Origin: Thereva unica
Lineage: Eukaryota > Arthropoda > Insecta > Diptera > Therevidae
Assembly: GCA_949987705.1 (NCBI GenBank)
Contig: OX465281.1
Span: 8,162,001-8,226,000, forward strand
Direction of reading: 5' to 3'
Length of the DNA: 64,000 nt
Below, piece after piece: positions 20,801-33,046 of this stretch; position 1 is the stretch's first letter; every line of letters starts with the position of its first letter. The notes beneath the pieces were generated by a model. It was not told where the DNA came from. It searched no databases and saw only the letters and a program-made list of their open reading frames with translations. The position numbers and the translations under genes were made by a program.

Positions 20801-23800
20801 ACATAAAACATAAAACATAAAACATAAAACATAAAACATAAAACATAAAACATAAAACATAAAACATAAAACATAAAACATAAAACATAAAACATAAAAC
20901 ATAAAACATAAAACATAAAACATAAAACATAAAACATAAAACATAAAACATAAAACATAAAACATAAAACATAAAACATAAAACATAAAACATAAAACAT
21001 AAAACATAAAACATAAAACATAAAACATAAAACATAAAACATAAAACATAAAACATAAAACATAAAACATAAAACATAAAACATAAAACATAAAACATAA
21101 AACATAAAACATAAAACATAAAACATAAAACATAAAACATAAAACATAAAACATAAAACATAAAACATAAAACATAAAACATAAAACATAAAACATAAAA
21201 CATAAAACATAAAACATAAAACATAAAACATAAAACATAAAACATAAAACATAAAACATAAAACATAAAACATAAAACATAAAACATAAAACATAAAACA
21301 TAAAACATAAAACATAAAACATAAAACATAAAACATAAAACATAAAACATAAAACATAAAACATAAAACATAAAACATAAAACATAAAACATAAAACATA
21401 AAACATAAAACATAAAACATAAAACATAAAACATAAAACATAAAACATAAAACATAAAACATAAAACATAAAACATAAAACATAAAACATAAAACATAAA
21501 ACATAAAACATAAAACATAAAACATAAAACATAAAACATAAAACATAAAACATAAAACATAAAACATAAAACATAAAACATAAAACATAAAACATGAAAC
21601 ATAAAACATGAAACATAAAACATAAAACATGAAACATAAAACATGAAACATAAAACATGAAAACATAAAACATAAAACATAAACATAAAACATGAAACAT
21701 AAAACATAAAACATAAAACATAAAACATAAAACATAAAACATAAAACATAAAACATAAAACATAAAACATAAAACATAAAACATAAAACATAAAACATAA
21801 AACATAAAACATAAAACATAAAACATAAAACATAAAACATAAAACATAAAACATAAAACATAAAACATAAAACATAAAACATAAAACATAAAACATAAAA
21901 CATAAAACATAAAACATAAAACATAAAACATAAAACATAAACATAAAACATAAAACATAAAACATAAAACATAAAACATAAAACATAAAACATAAAACAT
22001 AAACATAAAACATAAAACATAAACCACCCCAACCCCACAAAACATAAAACATAAAACATAAAACATAAAACACACCCCCACCCCCCACCCCCCACCACCA
22101 CACAACACACAACACACAAACATAAAACATAAAACATAAAACATAAACATAAAACATAAAACATAAAACCAAACACACAACACACACAAAACATAACACA
22201 TAAAACATAAAACATAAACACAAAACATAAAACATAAAACATAAAACATAAAACATAAAACATAAAACATAAAACATAAAACATAAAACATAAAACATAA
22301 AACATAAAACATAAAACATAAAACATAAAACATAAAACATAAAACATAAAACATAAAACATAAAACATAAAACATAAAACATAAAACATAAAACATAAAA
22401 CATAAAACATAAAACATAAAACATAAAACATAAAACATAAAACATAAAACATAAAACATAAAACATAAAACATAAAACATAAAACATAAAACATAAAACA
22501 TAAAACATAAAACATAAAACATAAAACATAAAACATAAAACATAAAACATAAAACATAAAACATAAAACATAAAACATAAAACATAAAACATAAAACATA
22601 AAACATAAAACATAAAACATAAAACATAAAACATAAAACATAAAACATAAAACATAAAACATAAAACATAAAACATAAAACATAAAACATAAAACATAAA
22701 ACATAAAACATAAAACATAAAACATAAAACATAAAACATAAAACATAAAACATAAAACATAAAACATAAAACATAAAACATAAAACATAAAACATAAAAC
22801 ATAAAACATAAAACATAAAACATAAAACATAAAACATAAAACATAAAACATAAAACATAAAACATAAAACATAAAACATAAAACATAAAACATAAAACAT
22901 AAAACATAAAACATAAAACATAAAACATAAAACAAACATAAAACATAAAACATAAAACATAAAACATAAAACATAAAACATAAAACATAAAACATAAAAC
23001 ATAAAACATAAAACATAAAACATAAAACATAAAACATAAAACATAAAACATAAAACATAAAACATAAAACATAAAACATAAACATAAAACATAAAACATA
23101 AAACATAAAACATAAAACATAAAACATAAAACATAAAACATAAAACATAAAACATAAAACATAAAACATAAAACATAAAACATAAAACATAAAACATAAA
23201 ACATAAAACATAAAACATAAAACATAAAACATAAAACATAAAACATAAAACATAAAACATAAAACATAAAACATAAAACATAAAACATAAAACATAAAAC
23301 ATAAAACATAAAACATAAAACATAAAACATAAAACATAAAACATAAAACATAAAACATAAAACATAAAACATAAAACATAAAACATAAAACATAAAACAT
23401 AAAACATAAAACATAAAACATAAAACATAAAACATAAAACATAAAACATAAAACATAAAACATAAAACATAAAACATAAAACATAAAACATAAAACATAA
23501 AACATAAAACATAAAACATAAAACATAAAACATAAAACATAAAACATAAAACATAAAACATAAAACATAAAACATAAAACATAAAACATAAAACATAAAA
23601 CATAAAACATAAAACATAAAACATAAAACATAAAACATAAAACATAAAACATAAAACATAAAACATAAAACATAAAACATAAAACATAAAACATAAAACA
23701 TAAAACATAAAACATAAAACATAAAACATAAAACATAAAACATAAAACATAAAACATAAAACATAAAACATAAAACATAAAACATAAAACATAAAACATA

Positions 23801-24668
23801 AAACATAAAACATAAAACATAAAACATAAAACATAAAACATAAAACATAAAACATAAAACATAAAACATAAAACATAAAACATAAAACATAAAACATAAA
23901 ACATAAAACATAAAACATAAAACATAAAACATAAAACATAAAACATAAAACATAAAACATAAAACATAAAACATAAAACATAAAACATAAAACATAAAAC
24001 ATAAAACATAAAACATAAAACATAAAACATAAAACATAAAACATAAAACATAAAACATAAAACATAAAACATAAAACATAAAACATAAAACATAAAACAT
24101 AAAACATAAAACATAAAACATAAAACATAAAACATAAAACATAAAACATAAAACATAAAACATAAAACATAAAACATAAAACATAAAACATAAAACATAA
24201 AACATAAAACATAAAACATAAAACATAAAACATAAAACATAAAACATAAAACATAAAACATAAAACATAAAACATAAAACATAAAACATAAAACATAAAA
24301 CATAAAACATAAAACATAAAACATAAAACATAAAACATAAAACATAAAACATAAAACATAAAACATAAAACATAAAACATAAAACATAAAACATAAAACA
24401 TAAAACATAAAACATAAAACATAAAACATAAAACATAAAACATAAAACATAAAACATAAAACATAAAACATAAAACATAAAACATAAAACATAAAACATA
24501 AAACATAAAACATAAAACATAAAACATAAAACATAAAACATAAAACATAAAACATAAAACATAAAACATAAAACATAAAACATAAAACATAAAACATAAA
24601 ACATAAAACATAAAACATAAAACATAAAACATAAAACATAAAACATAAAACATAAAACATAATACATT
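17857..24668. repeat. left arm: 7-bp CATAAAA satellite
   Basis: About 6.8 kb of head-to-tail CATAAAA (TTTTATG on the minus strand). Units of 6 bp (CATAAA) and 8 bp (CATAAAAA) are frequent in the outer 1.7 kb (17857-19590) and rare from 19600 inward. That is the usual pattern of homogenised array interiors and decayed edges. CATGAAA variants cluster at 21590-21700. All three minus-strand frames are open because seven bases times three make seven sense codons; this is not a gene. Confidence 0.97.
22023..22206. repeat. C-rich interruption inside the left arm
   Basis: The 7-bp array is broken by CCACCCCAACCCC (22024-22036), then CACCCCCACCCCCCACCCCC and CA-rich sequence to about 22206, with short runs of CATAAAA between. 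The minus strand has G runs of 4-6 separated by single bases, which could form a G-quadruplex. It could also be a local sequencing error in a hard-to-read region. Confidence 0.7.
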
Positions 24669-27600
24669 GGATTCCGTGGAATCGATTCCCTGTGGAATGG
24701 ATTCCAGGGAATCAAATCCAGGGAATCGATTCCAGTGAATCGATTCCACAGGGAATCGATTCCAGGTTATCGATTCCATGGAATCGATTCCAGAGAATCG
24801 ATTCCACAAGGAATCGATTCCAGGGAATCGATTCCAGGGAATCGATTCCAGGGAATCGAGACCAGGGAATCGATTCCAGAGAATCGATTCCACAGGGAAT
24901 CGATTCCAGGGAATCGATTCCAGGGAATCGATTCCAAGGAATCGATTCCAGAGAATCGATTCCACGGGGAATCGATTCCAGGGAATCGATTCCAGGGAAT
25001 CGATTCCAGAGAATCGATTCCACAGGGAATCGATCCAAGGGAATCTGGATCCAAGGGAATCGATTCCAGGGAATCGAGTCCAGGGAATCGATTCCACAGG
25101 GAATCGATTCCAGGGAATCGATTCCAGGGAATCGATTCCAGGGAATCGATTCCACGGAATCGATTCCAGGGAATCGATTCCAGAGAATCGATTCCACAGG
25201 GAATCGATTCCAGGGAATCGATTCCAGGGAATCGAGACCAGGGAATCGATTCCAGAGAATCGATTCCACAGGGAATCGATTCCAGGGAATCGATTCCAGG
25301 GAATCGATTCCAAGGAATCGATTCCAGAGAATCGATTCCACGGGGAATCGATTCCAGGGAATCGATTCCAGGGAATCGATTCCAGGGAATCGATTCCATG
25401 GAATCGATTCCAGGGAATCGATTCCAGGGAATCGATTCCAGGGAATCGAGACCAGGGAATCGATTCCAGAGAATCGATTCCACAGGGAATCGATTCCAGG
25501 GAATCGATTCCAGGGAATCGATTCCAAGGAATCGATTCCAGAGAATCGATTCCACGGGGAATCGATTCCAGGGAATCGATTCCAGGGAATCGATTCCAGA
25601 GAATCGATTCCACAGGGAATCGATCCAAGGGAATCTGGATCCAAGGGAATCGATTCCAGGGAATCGAGTCCAGGGAATCGATTCCACAGGGAATCGATTC
25701 CAGGGAATCGATTCCAGGGAATCGATTCCAGGGAATCGATTCCACGGAATCGATTCCAGGGAATCGATTCCAGAGAATCGATTCCACAGGGAATCGATTC
25801 CAGGGAATCGATTCCAGGGAATCGAGACCAGGGAATCGATTCCAGAGAATCGATTCCACAGGGAATCGATTCCAGGGAATCGATTCCAGGGAATCGAGTC
25901 CAGGGAATCGATTCCACAGGGAATCGATTCCAGGGAATCGATTCCAGGGAATCGATTCCAGGGAATCGATTCCACGGAATCGATTCCAGGGAATCGATTC
26001 CAGAGAATCGATTCCACAGGGAATCGATTCCAGGGAATCGATTCCAGGGAATCGAGACCAGGGAATCGATTCCAGAGAATCGATTCCACAGGGAATCGAT
26101 TCCAGGGAATCGATTCCAGGGAATCGATTCCAAGGAATCGATTCCAGAGAATCGATTCCACAGGGAATCGATTCCAGGTTATCGATTCCATGGAATCGAT
26201 TCCAGAGAATCGATTCCACAAGGAATCGATTCCAGGGAATCGATTCCAGGGAATCGAGACCAGGGAATCGATTCCAGAGAATCGATTCCACAGGGAATCG
26301 ATTCCAGGGAATCGATTCCAGGGAATCGATTCCAAGGAATCGATTCCAGAGAATCGATTCCACGGGGAATCGATTCCAGGGAATCGATTCCAGGGAATCG
26401 ATTCCAGAGAATCGATTCCACAGGGAATCGATCCAAGGGAATCTGGATCCAAGGGAATCGATTCCAGGGAATCGAGTCCAGGGAATCGATTCCACAGGGA
26501 ATCGATTCCAGGGAATCGATTCCAGGGAATCGATTCCAGGGAATCGATTCCACGGAATCGATTCCAGGGAATCGATTCCAGAGAATCGATTCCACAGGGA
26601 ATCGATTCCAGGGAATCGAGACCAGGGAATCGATTCCAGAGAATCGATTCCACAGGGAATCGATTCCAGGGAATCGATTCCAGGGAATCGATTCCAAGGA
26701 ATCGATTCCAGAGAATCGATTCCACGGGGAATCGATTCCAGGGAATCGATTCCAGGGAATCGATTCCAGGGAATCGATTCCATGGAATCGATTCCACAGG
26801 GAATCGATTCCCTGTGGAATCGATTCTCTGGAATCGATTCCCTGGACTCGATTCCCTGGAATCGATTCCCTTGGATCCAGGTAATCGATTCCAGGGAATC
26901 GATCCAAGGGAATCGATTCCAGGGAATCGATTCCAGGGAATCGATTCCATAGAATCGATTCCAGGGAATCGATTTCATAGAATCGATTCCAGGGAATCGA
27001 TTCCAAGGAATCGATTCCAGAGAATCGATTCCATGGGGAATCGATTCCAGGGAATCGATTCCACGGAATCGATTCCAGGGAATCGATTCCAGGGAATCGA
27101 TTCCAGAGAATCGATTCCACAGGGAATCGATTAAAGGGAATCGATTCCAGAGAATCGATTCCAGGGAATCGATTCCAGGGAATCGATTCCAGGGAATCGA
27201 TTCCAGGGAATCGATCCAGGGGAATCGATTCCAGGGAATCGATTCCAGAGAATCGATTCCACAGGGAATCGATTCCAGAGAATCGATTCCACAGGGAATC
27301 GATTCCAGAGAATCGATTCCACAGGGAATCGATCCAAGGGAATCGATTCCAGAGAATCGATTCCCTGGAATCGATTCCCTGGAATCGATTCCCTGGAATC
27401 GATTCCCTGTGGAATCGATTCTCTGGAATCGATTCCCTTGGATCGATTCCCTGGAATCGATTCCCCATGGAATCGATTCTCTGGAATCGATTCCCTGGAA
27501 TCGATTCCCTGGAATCGATTCTATGGAATCGATTCCCTGGAATCGATTCCCTTGGATCGATTCCCTGGAATCGATTACCTGGATCCAAGGGAATCGATTC

Positions 27601-29488
27601 CAGGGAATCGAGTCCAGGGAATCGATTCCACAGGGAATCGATTCCAGGGAATCGATTCCAGGGAATCGATTCCAGGGAATCGATTCCACGGAATCGATTC
27701 CAGGGAATCGATTCCAGAGAATCGATTCCACAGGGAATCGATTCCAGGGAATCGATTCCAGGGAATCGATTCCAGGGAATCGATTCCAGAGAATCGATTC
27801 CACGGGGAATCGATTCCAGGGAATCGATCCAAGGGAATCGATTCCAGGGAATCGATTCCAGGGAATCGATCCAAGGGAATCGATTCCATGGAATCGATTC
27901 CACAGGGAATCGATTCCAGGGAATCGATTCCACAGGGAATCGATTCCAGGGAATCGATTCCCTGTGGAATCGATTCTCTGGAATCGATTCCCTGGACTCG
28001 ATTCCCTGGAATCGATTCCCTTGGATCCAGGTAATCGATTCCAGGGAATCGATCCAAGGGAAACGATTCCAGGGAATCGATTCCATAGAATCGATTCCAG
28101 GGAATCGATTCCAGGGAATCGATTCCAGGGAATCGATTCCATAGAATCGATTCCAGAGAATCGATTCCATGGGGAATCGATTCCAGGGAATCGATCCCAG
28201 GGAATCGATTCAAGGGAATCGATTCCAGGGAATCGATTCCAGGGAATCGATTCCACGGAATCGATTCCAGGGAATCGATTCCAGAGAATCGATTCCACAG
28301 GGAATCGATTCCAGAGAATCGATTCCACAGGGAATCGATTCCAGAGAATCGATTCCACAGGGAATCGATTCCAGGGAATCGATTCCAGGGAATCGATTCC
28401 AGGGAATCGATTCCATAGAATCGATTCCAGAGAATCGATTCCATGGGGAATCGATTCCAGGGAATCGATCCCAGGGAATCGATTCAAGGGAATCGATTCC
28501 AGGGAATCGATTCCAGAGAATCGATTCCACAGGGAATCGATTAAAGGGAATCGATTCCAGAGAATCGATTCCAGGGAATCGATCCAGGGGAATCGATTCC
28601 AGGGAATCGATTCCAGAGAATCGATTCCACAGGGAATCGATTCCAGGGAATCGATTCCAGGGAATCGATTCCAGGGAATCGATTCCAGAGAATCGATTCC
28701 AGGGAATCGATCCAAGGGAATCGATTCCCCGTGGAATCGATTCCCCGTGGAATCGATTCTCTGGAATCGATTCCCTGGAATCGATTCCCTGGAATCGATT
28801 CCCTGGAATCGATTCCCTGTGGAATCGATTCTCTGGAATCGATTCCCTTGGATCGATTCCCTGGAATCGATTCCGTGGAATCGATTCCCTGGAATCGATT
28901 CCCCATGGAATCGATTCTCTGGAATCGATTCCCTGGAATCGATTCCCTTGGATCGATTCCCTGGAATCGATTACCCGGATCCAAGGGAATCGATTCCAGG
29001 ATATTCCCTGTGGAATCGATTCCCTGGAATCGATTCCCTTGGATCGATTCCCTGGAATCGATTCCGTGGAATCGATTCCCTGGAATCGATTCCGTGGAAT
29101 CGATTCCCTGGAATCGATTCCGTGGAATCGATTCCCTGGAATCGATTCCGTGGAATCGATTCCCTGGAATCGATTCCCCATGGAATCGATTCTCTGGAAT
29201 CGATTCCCTGGAATCGATTCTCTGGAATCGATTCCCTGGAATCGATTCCCTGGAATCGATTCCCTTGGATCGATTCCCTGGAATCGATTACCTGGAATCG
29301 ATTCCGTGGAATCGATTCCCTGGAATCGATTCCCTGGAATCGATTCCTTGTGGAATCGATTCTCTGGAATCGATTCCCTGGAATCGATAACCTGGATTCG
29401 ATTCCCTGTGGAATCGATTCACTGGAATCGATTCCCTGGATTTGATTCCCTGGAATCCATTCCACAGGGAATCGATTCCACGGAATCC
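24669..29488. repeat. core: 14-bp GAATCGATTCCAGG satellite
   Basis: About 4.8 kb, roughly 340 units by length. Each unit contains the 12-bp perfect palindrome GGAATCGATTCC, hence ATCGAT and one CpG. Spacers CCAGGG, CCAGAG, CCACAGGG, CCACGG and CCAAGG between palindromes give unit lengths of about 12-16 bp. The spacer (CCAGGG versus CCCTGG) reveals local orientation, which flips repeatedly. All six frames are open over long stretches because the unit contains no stop codon; the resulting repetitive peptides are not genes. Confidence 0.97.
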
Positions 29489-32400
29489 AATGTATTATGT
29501 ATTATGCATTATGCATTATGTATTATGTATTATGTATTATGTATTATGTATTATGTATTATGTTTTATGTTTTATGTTTTATGTTTTATGTTTTATGTTT
29601 TATGTTTTATGTTTTATGTTTTATGTTTTATGTTTTATGTTTTATGTTTTATGTTTTATGTTTTATGTTTTATGTTTTATGTTTTATGTTTTATGTTTTA
29701 TGTTTTATGTTTTATGTTTTATGTTTTATGTTTTATGTTTTATGTTTTATGTTTTATGTTTTATGTTTTATGTTTTATGTTTTATGTTTTATGTTTTATG
29801 TTTTATGTTTTATGTTTTATGTTTTATGTTTTATGTTTTATGTTTTATGTTTTATGTTTTATGTTTTATGTTTTATGTTTTATGTTTTATGTTTTATGTT
29901 TTATGTTTTATGTTTTATGTTTTATGTTTTATGTTTTATGTTTTATGTTTTATGTTTTATGTTTTATGTTTTATGTTTTATGTTTTATGTTTTATGTTTT
30001 ATGTTTTATGTTTTATGTTTTATGTTTTATGTTTTATGTTTTATGTTTTATGTTTTATGTTTTATGTTTTATGTTTTATGTTTTATGTTTTATGTTTTAT
30101 GTTTTATGTTTTATGTTTTATGTTTTATGTTTTATGTTTTATGTTTTATGTTTTATGTTTTATGTTTTATGTTTTATGTTTTATGTTTTATGTTTTATGT
30201 TTTATGTTTTATGTTTTATGTTTTATGTTTTATGTTTTATGTTTTATGTTTTATGTTTTATGTTTTATGTTTTATGTTTTATGTTTTATGTTTTATGTTT
30301 TATGTTTTATGTTTTATGTTTTATGTTTTATGTTTTATGTTTTATGTTTTATGTTTTATGTTTTATGTTTTATGTTTTATGTTTTATGTTTTATGTTTTA
30401 TGTTTTATGTTTTATGTTTTATGTTTTATGTTTTATGTTTTATGTTTTATGTTTTATGTTTTATGTTTTATGTTTATGTTTTATGTTTTATGTTTTATGT
30501 TTTATGTTTTATGTTTTATGTTTTATGTTTTATGTTTTATGTTTTATGTTTTATGTTTTATGTTTTATGTTTTATGTTTTATGTTTTATGTTTTATGTTT
30601 TATGTTTTATGTTTTATGTTTTATGTTTTATGTTTTATGTTTTATGTTTTATGTTTTATGTTTTATGTTTTATGTTTTATGTTTTATGTTTTATGTTTTA
30701 TGTTTTATGTTTTATGTTTTATGTTTTATGTTTTATGTTTTATGTTTTATGTTTTATGTTTTATGTTTTATGTTTTATGTTTTATGTTTTATGTTTTATG
30801 TTTTATGTTTTATGTTTTATGTTTTATGTTTTATGTTTTATGTTTTATGTTTTATGTTTTATGTTTTATGTTTTATGTTTTATGTTTTATGTTTTATGTT
30901 TTATGTTTTATGTTTTATGTTTTATGTTTTATGTTTTATGTTTTATGTTTTATGTTTTATGTTTTATGTTTTATGTTTTATGTTTTATGTTTTATGTTTT
31001 ATGTTTTATGTTTTATGTTTTATGTTTTATGTTTTATGTTTTATGTTTTATGTTTTATGTTTTATGTTTTATGTTTTATGTTTTATGTTTTATGTTTTAT
31101 GTTTTATGTTTTATGTTTTATGTTTTATGTTTTATGTTTTATGTTTTATGTTTTATGTTTTATGTTTTATGTTTTATGTTTTATGTTTTATGTTTTATGT
31201 TTTATGTTTTATGTTTTATGTTTTATGTTTTATGTTTTATGTTTTATGTTTTATGTTTTATGTTTTATGTTTTATGTTTTATGTTTTATGTTTTATGTTT
31301 TATGTTTTATGTTTTATGTTTTATGTTTTATGTTTATGTTTTATGTTTTATGTTTTATGTTTTATGTTTTATGTTTTATGTTTATGTTTTATGTTTTATG
31401 TTTTATGTTTTATGTTTTATGTTTTATGTTTTATGTTTTATGTTTTATGTTTTATGTTTTATGTTTTATGTTTTATGTTTTATGTTTTATGTTTTATGTT
31501 TTATGTTTTATGTTTTATGTTTTATGTTTTATGTTTTATGTTTTATGTTTTATGTTTTATGTTTTATGTTTTATGTTTTATGTTTTATGTTTTATGTTTT
31601 ATGTTTATGTTTTATGTTTTATGTTTTATGTTTTATGTTTTATGTTTATGTTTTATGTTTTATGTTTTATGTTTTATGTTTTATGTTTTATGTTTATGTT
31701 TGTTTTTGTTTATGTTTTATGTTTATGTTTTATGTTTTATGTTTTATGTTTTATGTTTTATGTTTTATGTTTTATGTTTTATGTTTTATGTTTTATGTTT
31801 TATGTTTTATGTTTTATGTTTTATGTTTTATGTTTTATGTTTTATGTTTTATGTTTTATGTTTTATGTTTTATGTTTTATGTTTTATGTTTTATGTTTTA
31901 TGTTTTATGTTTTATGTTTTATGTTTTATGTTTTATGTTTTATGTTTTATGTTTTATGTTTTATGTTTTATGTTTTATGTTTTATGTTTTATGTTTTATG
32001 TTTTATGTTTTATGTTTTATGTTTTATGTTTTATGTTTTATGTTTTATGTTTTATGTTTTATGTTTTATGTTTTATGTTTTATGTTTTATGTTTTATGTT
32101 TTATGTTTTATGTTTTATGTTTTATGTTTTATGTTTTATGTTTTATGTTTTATGTTTTATGTTTTATGTTTTATGTTTTATGTTTTATGTTTTATGTTTT
32201 ATGTTTTATGTTTTATGTTTTATGTTTTATGTTTATGTTTTATGTTTTATGTTTTATGTTTTATGTTTTATGTTTTATGTTTTATGTTTTATGTTTTATG
32301 TTTTATGTTTTATGTTTTATGTTTTATGTTTTATGTTTTATGTTTTATGTTTTATGTTTTATGTTTTATGTTTTATGTTTTATGTTTTATGTTTTATGTT

Positions 32401-32615
32401 TTATGTTTTATGTTTTATGTTTTATGTTTTATGTTTTATGTTTTATGTTTTATGTTTTATGTTTTATGTTTTATGTTTTATGTTTTATGTTTTATGTTTT
32501 ATGTTTTATGTTTTATGTTTTATGTTTTATGTTTTATGTTTTATGTTTTATGTTTTATGTTTTATGTTTTATGTTTTATGTTTTATGTTTTATGTTTTAT
32601 GTTTTATGTTTTATG
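29489..32615. repeat. right arm: 7-bp TTTTATG satellite
   Basis: About 3.1 kb, reverse complement of the left arm. The first ten or so units next to the core are TATTATG and CATTATG variants (29489-29560), a block the left arm lacks apart from one unit. Six-base units occur mainly from 30470 on, and a few shortened ones (TTTATGTTTGTTTTTG) lie near 31690. The array ends at TTTTATGTG (32615). Confidence 0.97.
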
Positions 32616-32838
32616 TGTCTATCATTGAAAGTATCATTGTATGCTTTACGGAATACAACTTTCCTTCCAGTAAAAATGTTGTATTTTGTAAAGTGTTGAT
32701 GGCATTTTTCACATACTCAATTTCTTCTTGGGTTATATTCCCATTTCTTTTACGAATCTGATTCGAATAGGTCGACAATATCGTAGTGATGATGGGGTTG
32801 GATTTTTCCATAGTGTTTTCTGTTTTTTTTTGTACCAT
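32611..32838 (-). CDS. short ORF running into the satellite, unrecognised
   Basis: 75 codons on the minus strand (MVQKKTENTMEKSNP... IDT) with a fairly complex, lysine- and asparagine-rich composition. Its stop codon is supplied by the ACATAAA of the satellite edge, so if it ever was a gene it is truncated there. I recognise no family. It may be chance or the remains of an exon. Low confidence. Confidence 0.2.
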   Translation of the reverse strand: MVQKKTENTMEKSNPIITTILSTYSNQIRKRNGNITQEEIEYVKNAINTLQNTTFLLEGKLYSVKHTMILSMIDT

Positions 32839-33046
32839 ATATTAGTCGAAGTAGTACAAAACTAGTTTGAAAAATATGAGAATCTGTGGCTTTATTTCCC
32901 ATCTTCTGCTTAAATCAGTTCACATCTATGTCTTGTCGTGAGTAGTACTGCTGTGTAGTGCTCCGTGATTTCAACCGTTTTCGTGTGTTTAGATCAGTCC
33001 ATTCCTTTTTTTTCCATTTAAAGTAAACAACGTATAATAAGTTAAA

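Larger units (their letters stand above)
17857..32615. repeat. 14.8-kb foldback-like satellite complex
   Basis: Three blocks in order: CATAAAA array, palindrome-rich core, TTTTATG array. The outer arrays are reverse complements of each other. The first 100-plus bases inside the left junction (from 24660) match, as reverse complement and nearly base for base, the last bases before the right junction (to about 29500). The whole thus has the architecture of a foldback element: terminal inverted repeats built of short tandem units around a central domain, as known for Drosophila FB elements. No target duplication or transposase is visible, so mobility is only an inference. Confidence 0.85.

Noticed and set aside
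17725..24715. Very long minus-strand reading frames (over 2000 codons) of repeating FYVLCFM, also on the plus strand at 29442-32761
   Set aside because: They follow from a 7-bp unit without stop codons on one strand: all three frames give the same heptapeptide cycle. No domain and no codon bias, and frames pass through satellite edges.
24692..29465. Long frames of repeating IDSRESIPGNRFQG or IDSLESIPWNRFPG on both strands
   Set aside because: The 14-bp unit lacks stops in all six frames, so any reading is open. The peptides only mirror the DNA repeat.
24669..29488. Possible CRISPR-like or VNTR regulatory array
   Set aside because: No unique spacers of constant length: spacers are 2-6 variable bases drawn from a few types. 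Context is eukaryotic.
17857..32615. Telomeric or subtelomeric repeat
   Set aside because: The insect telomere unit is TTAGG, and many flies use retrotransposons. TTTTATG is neither, and single-copy genes lie on both sides.
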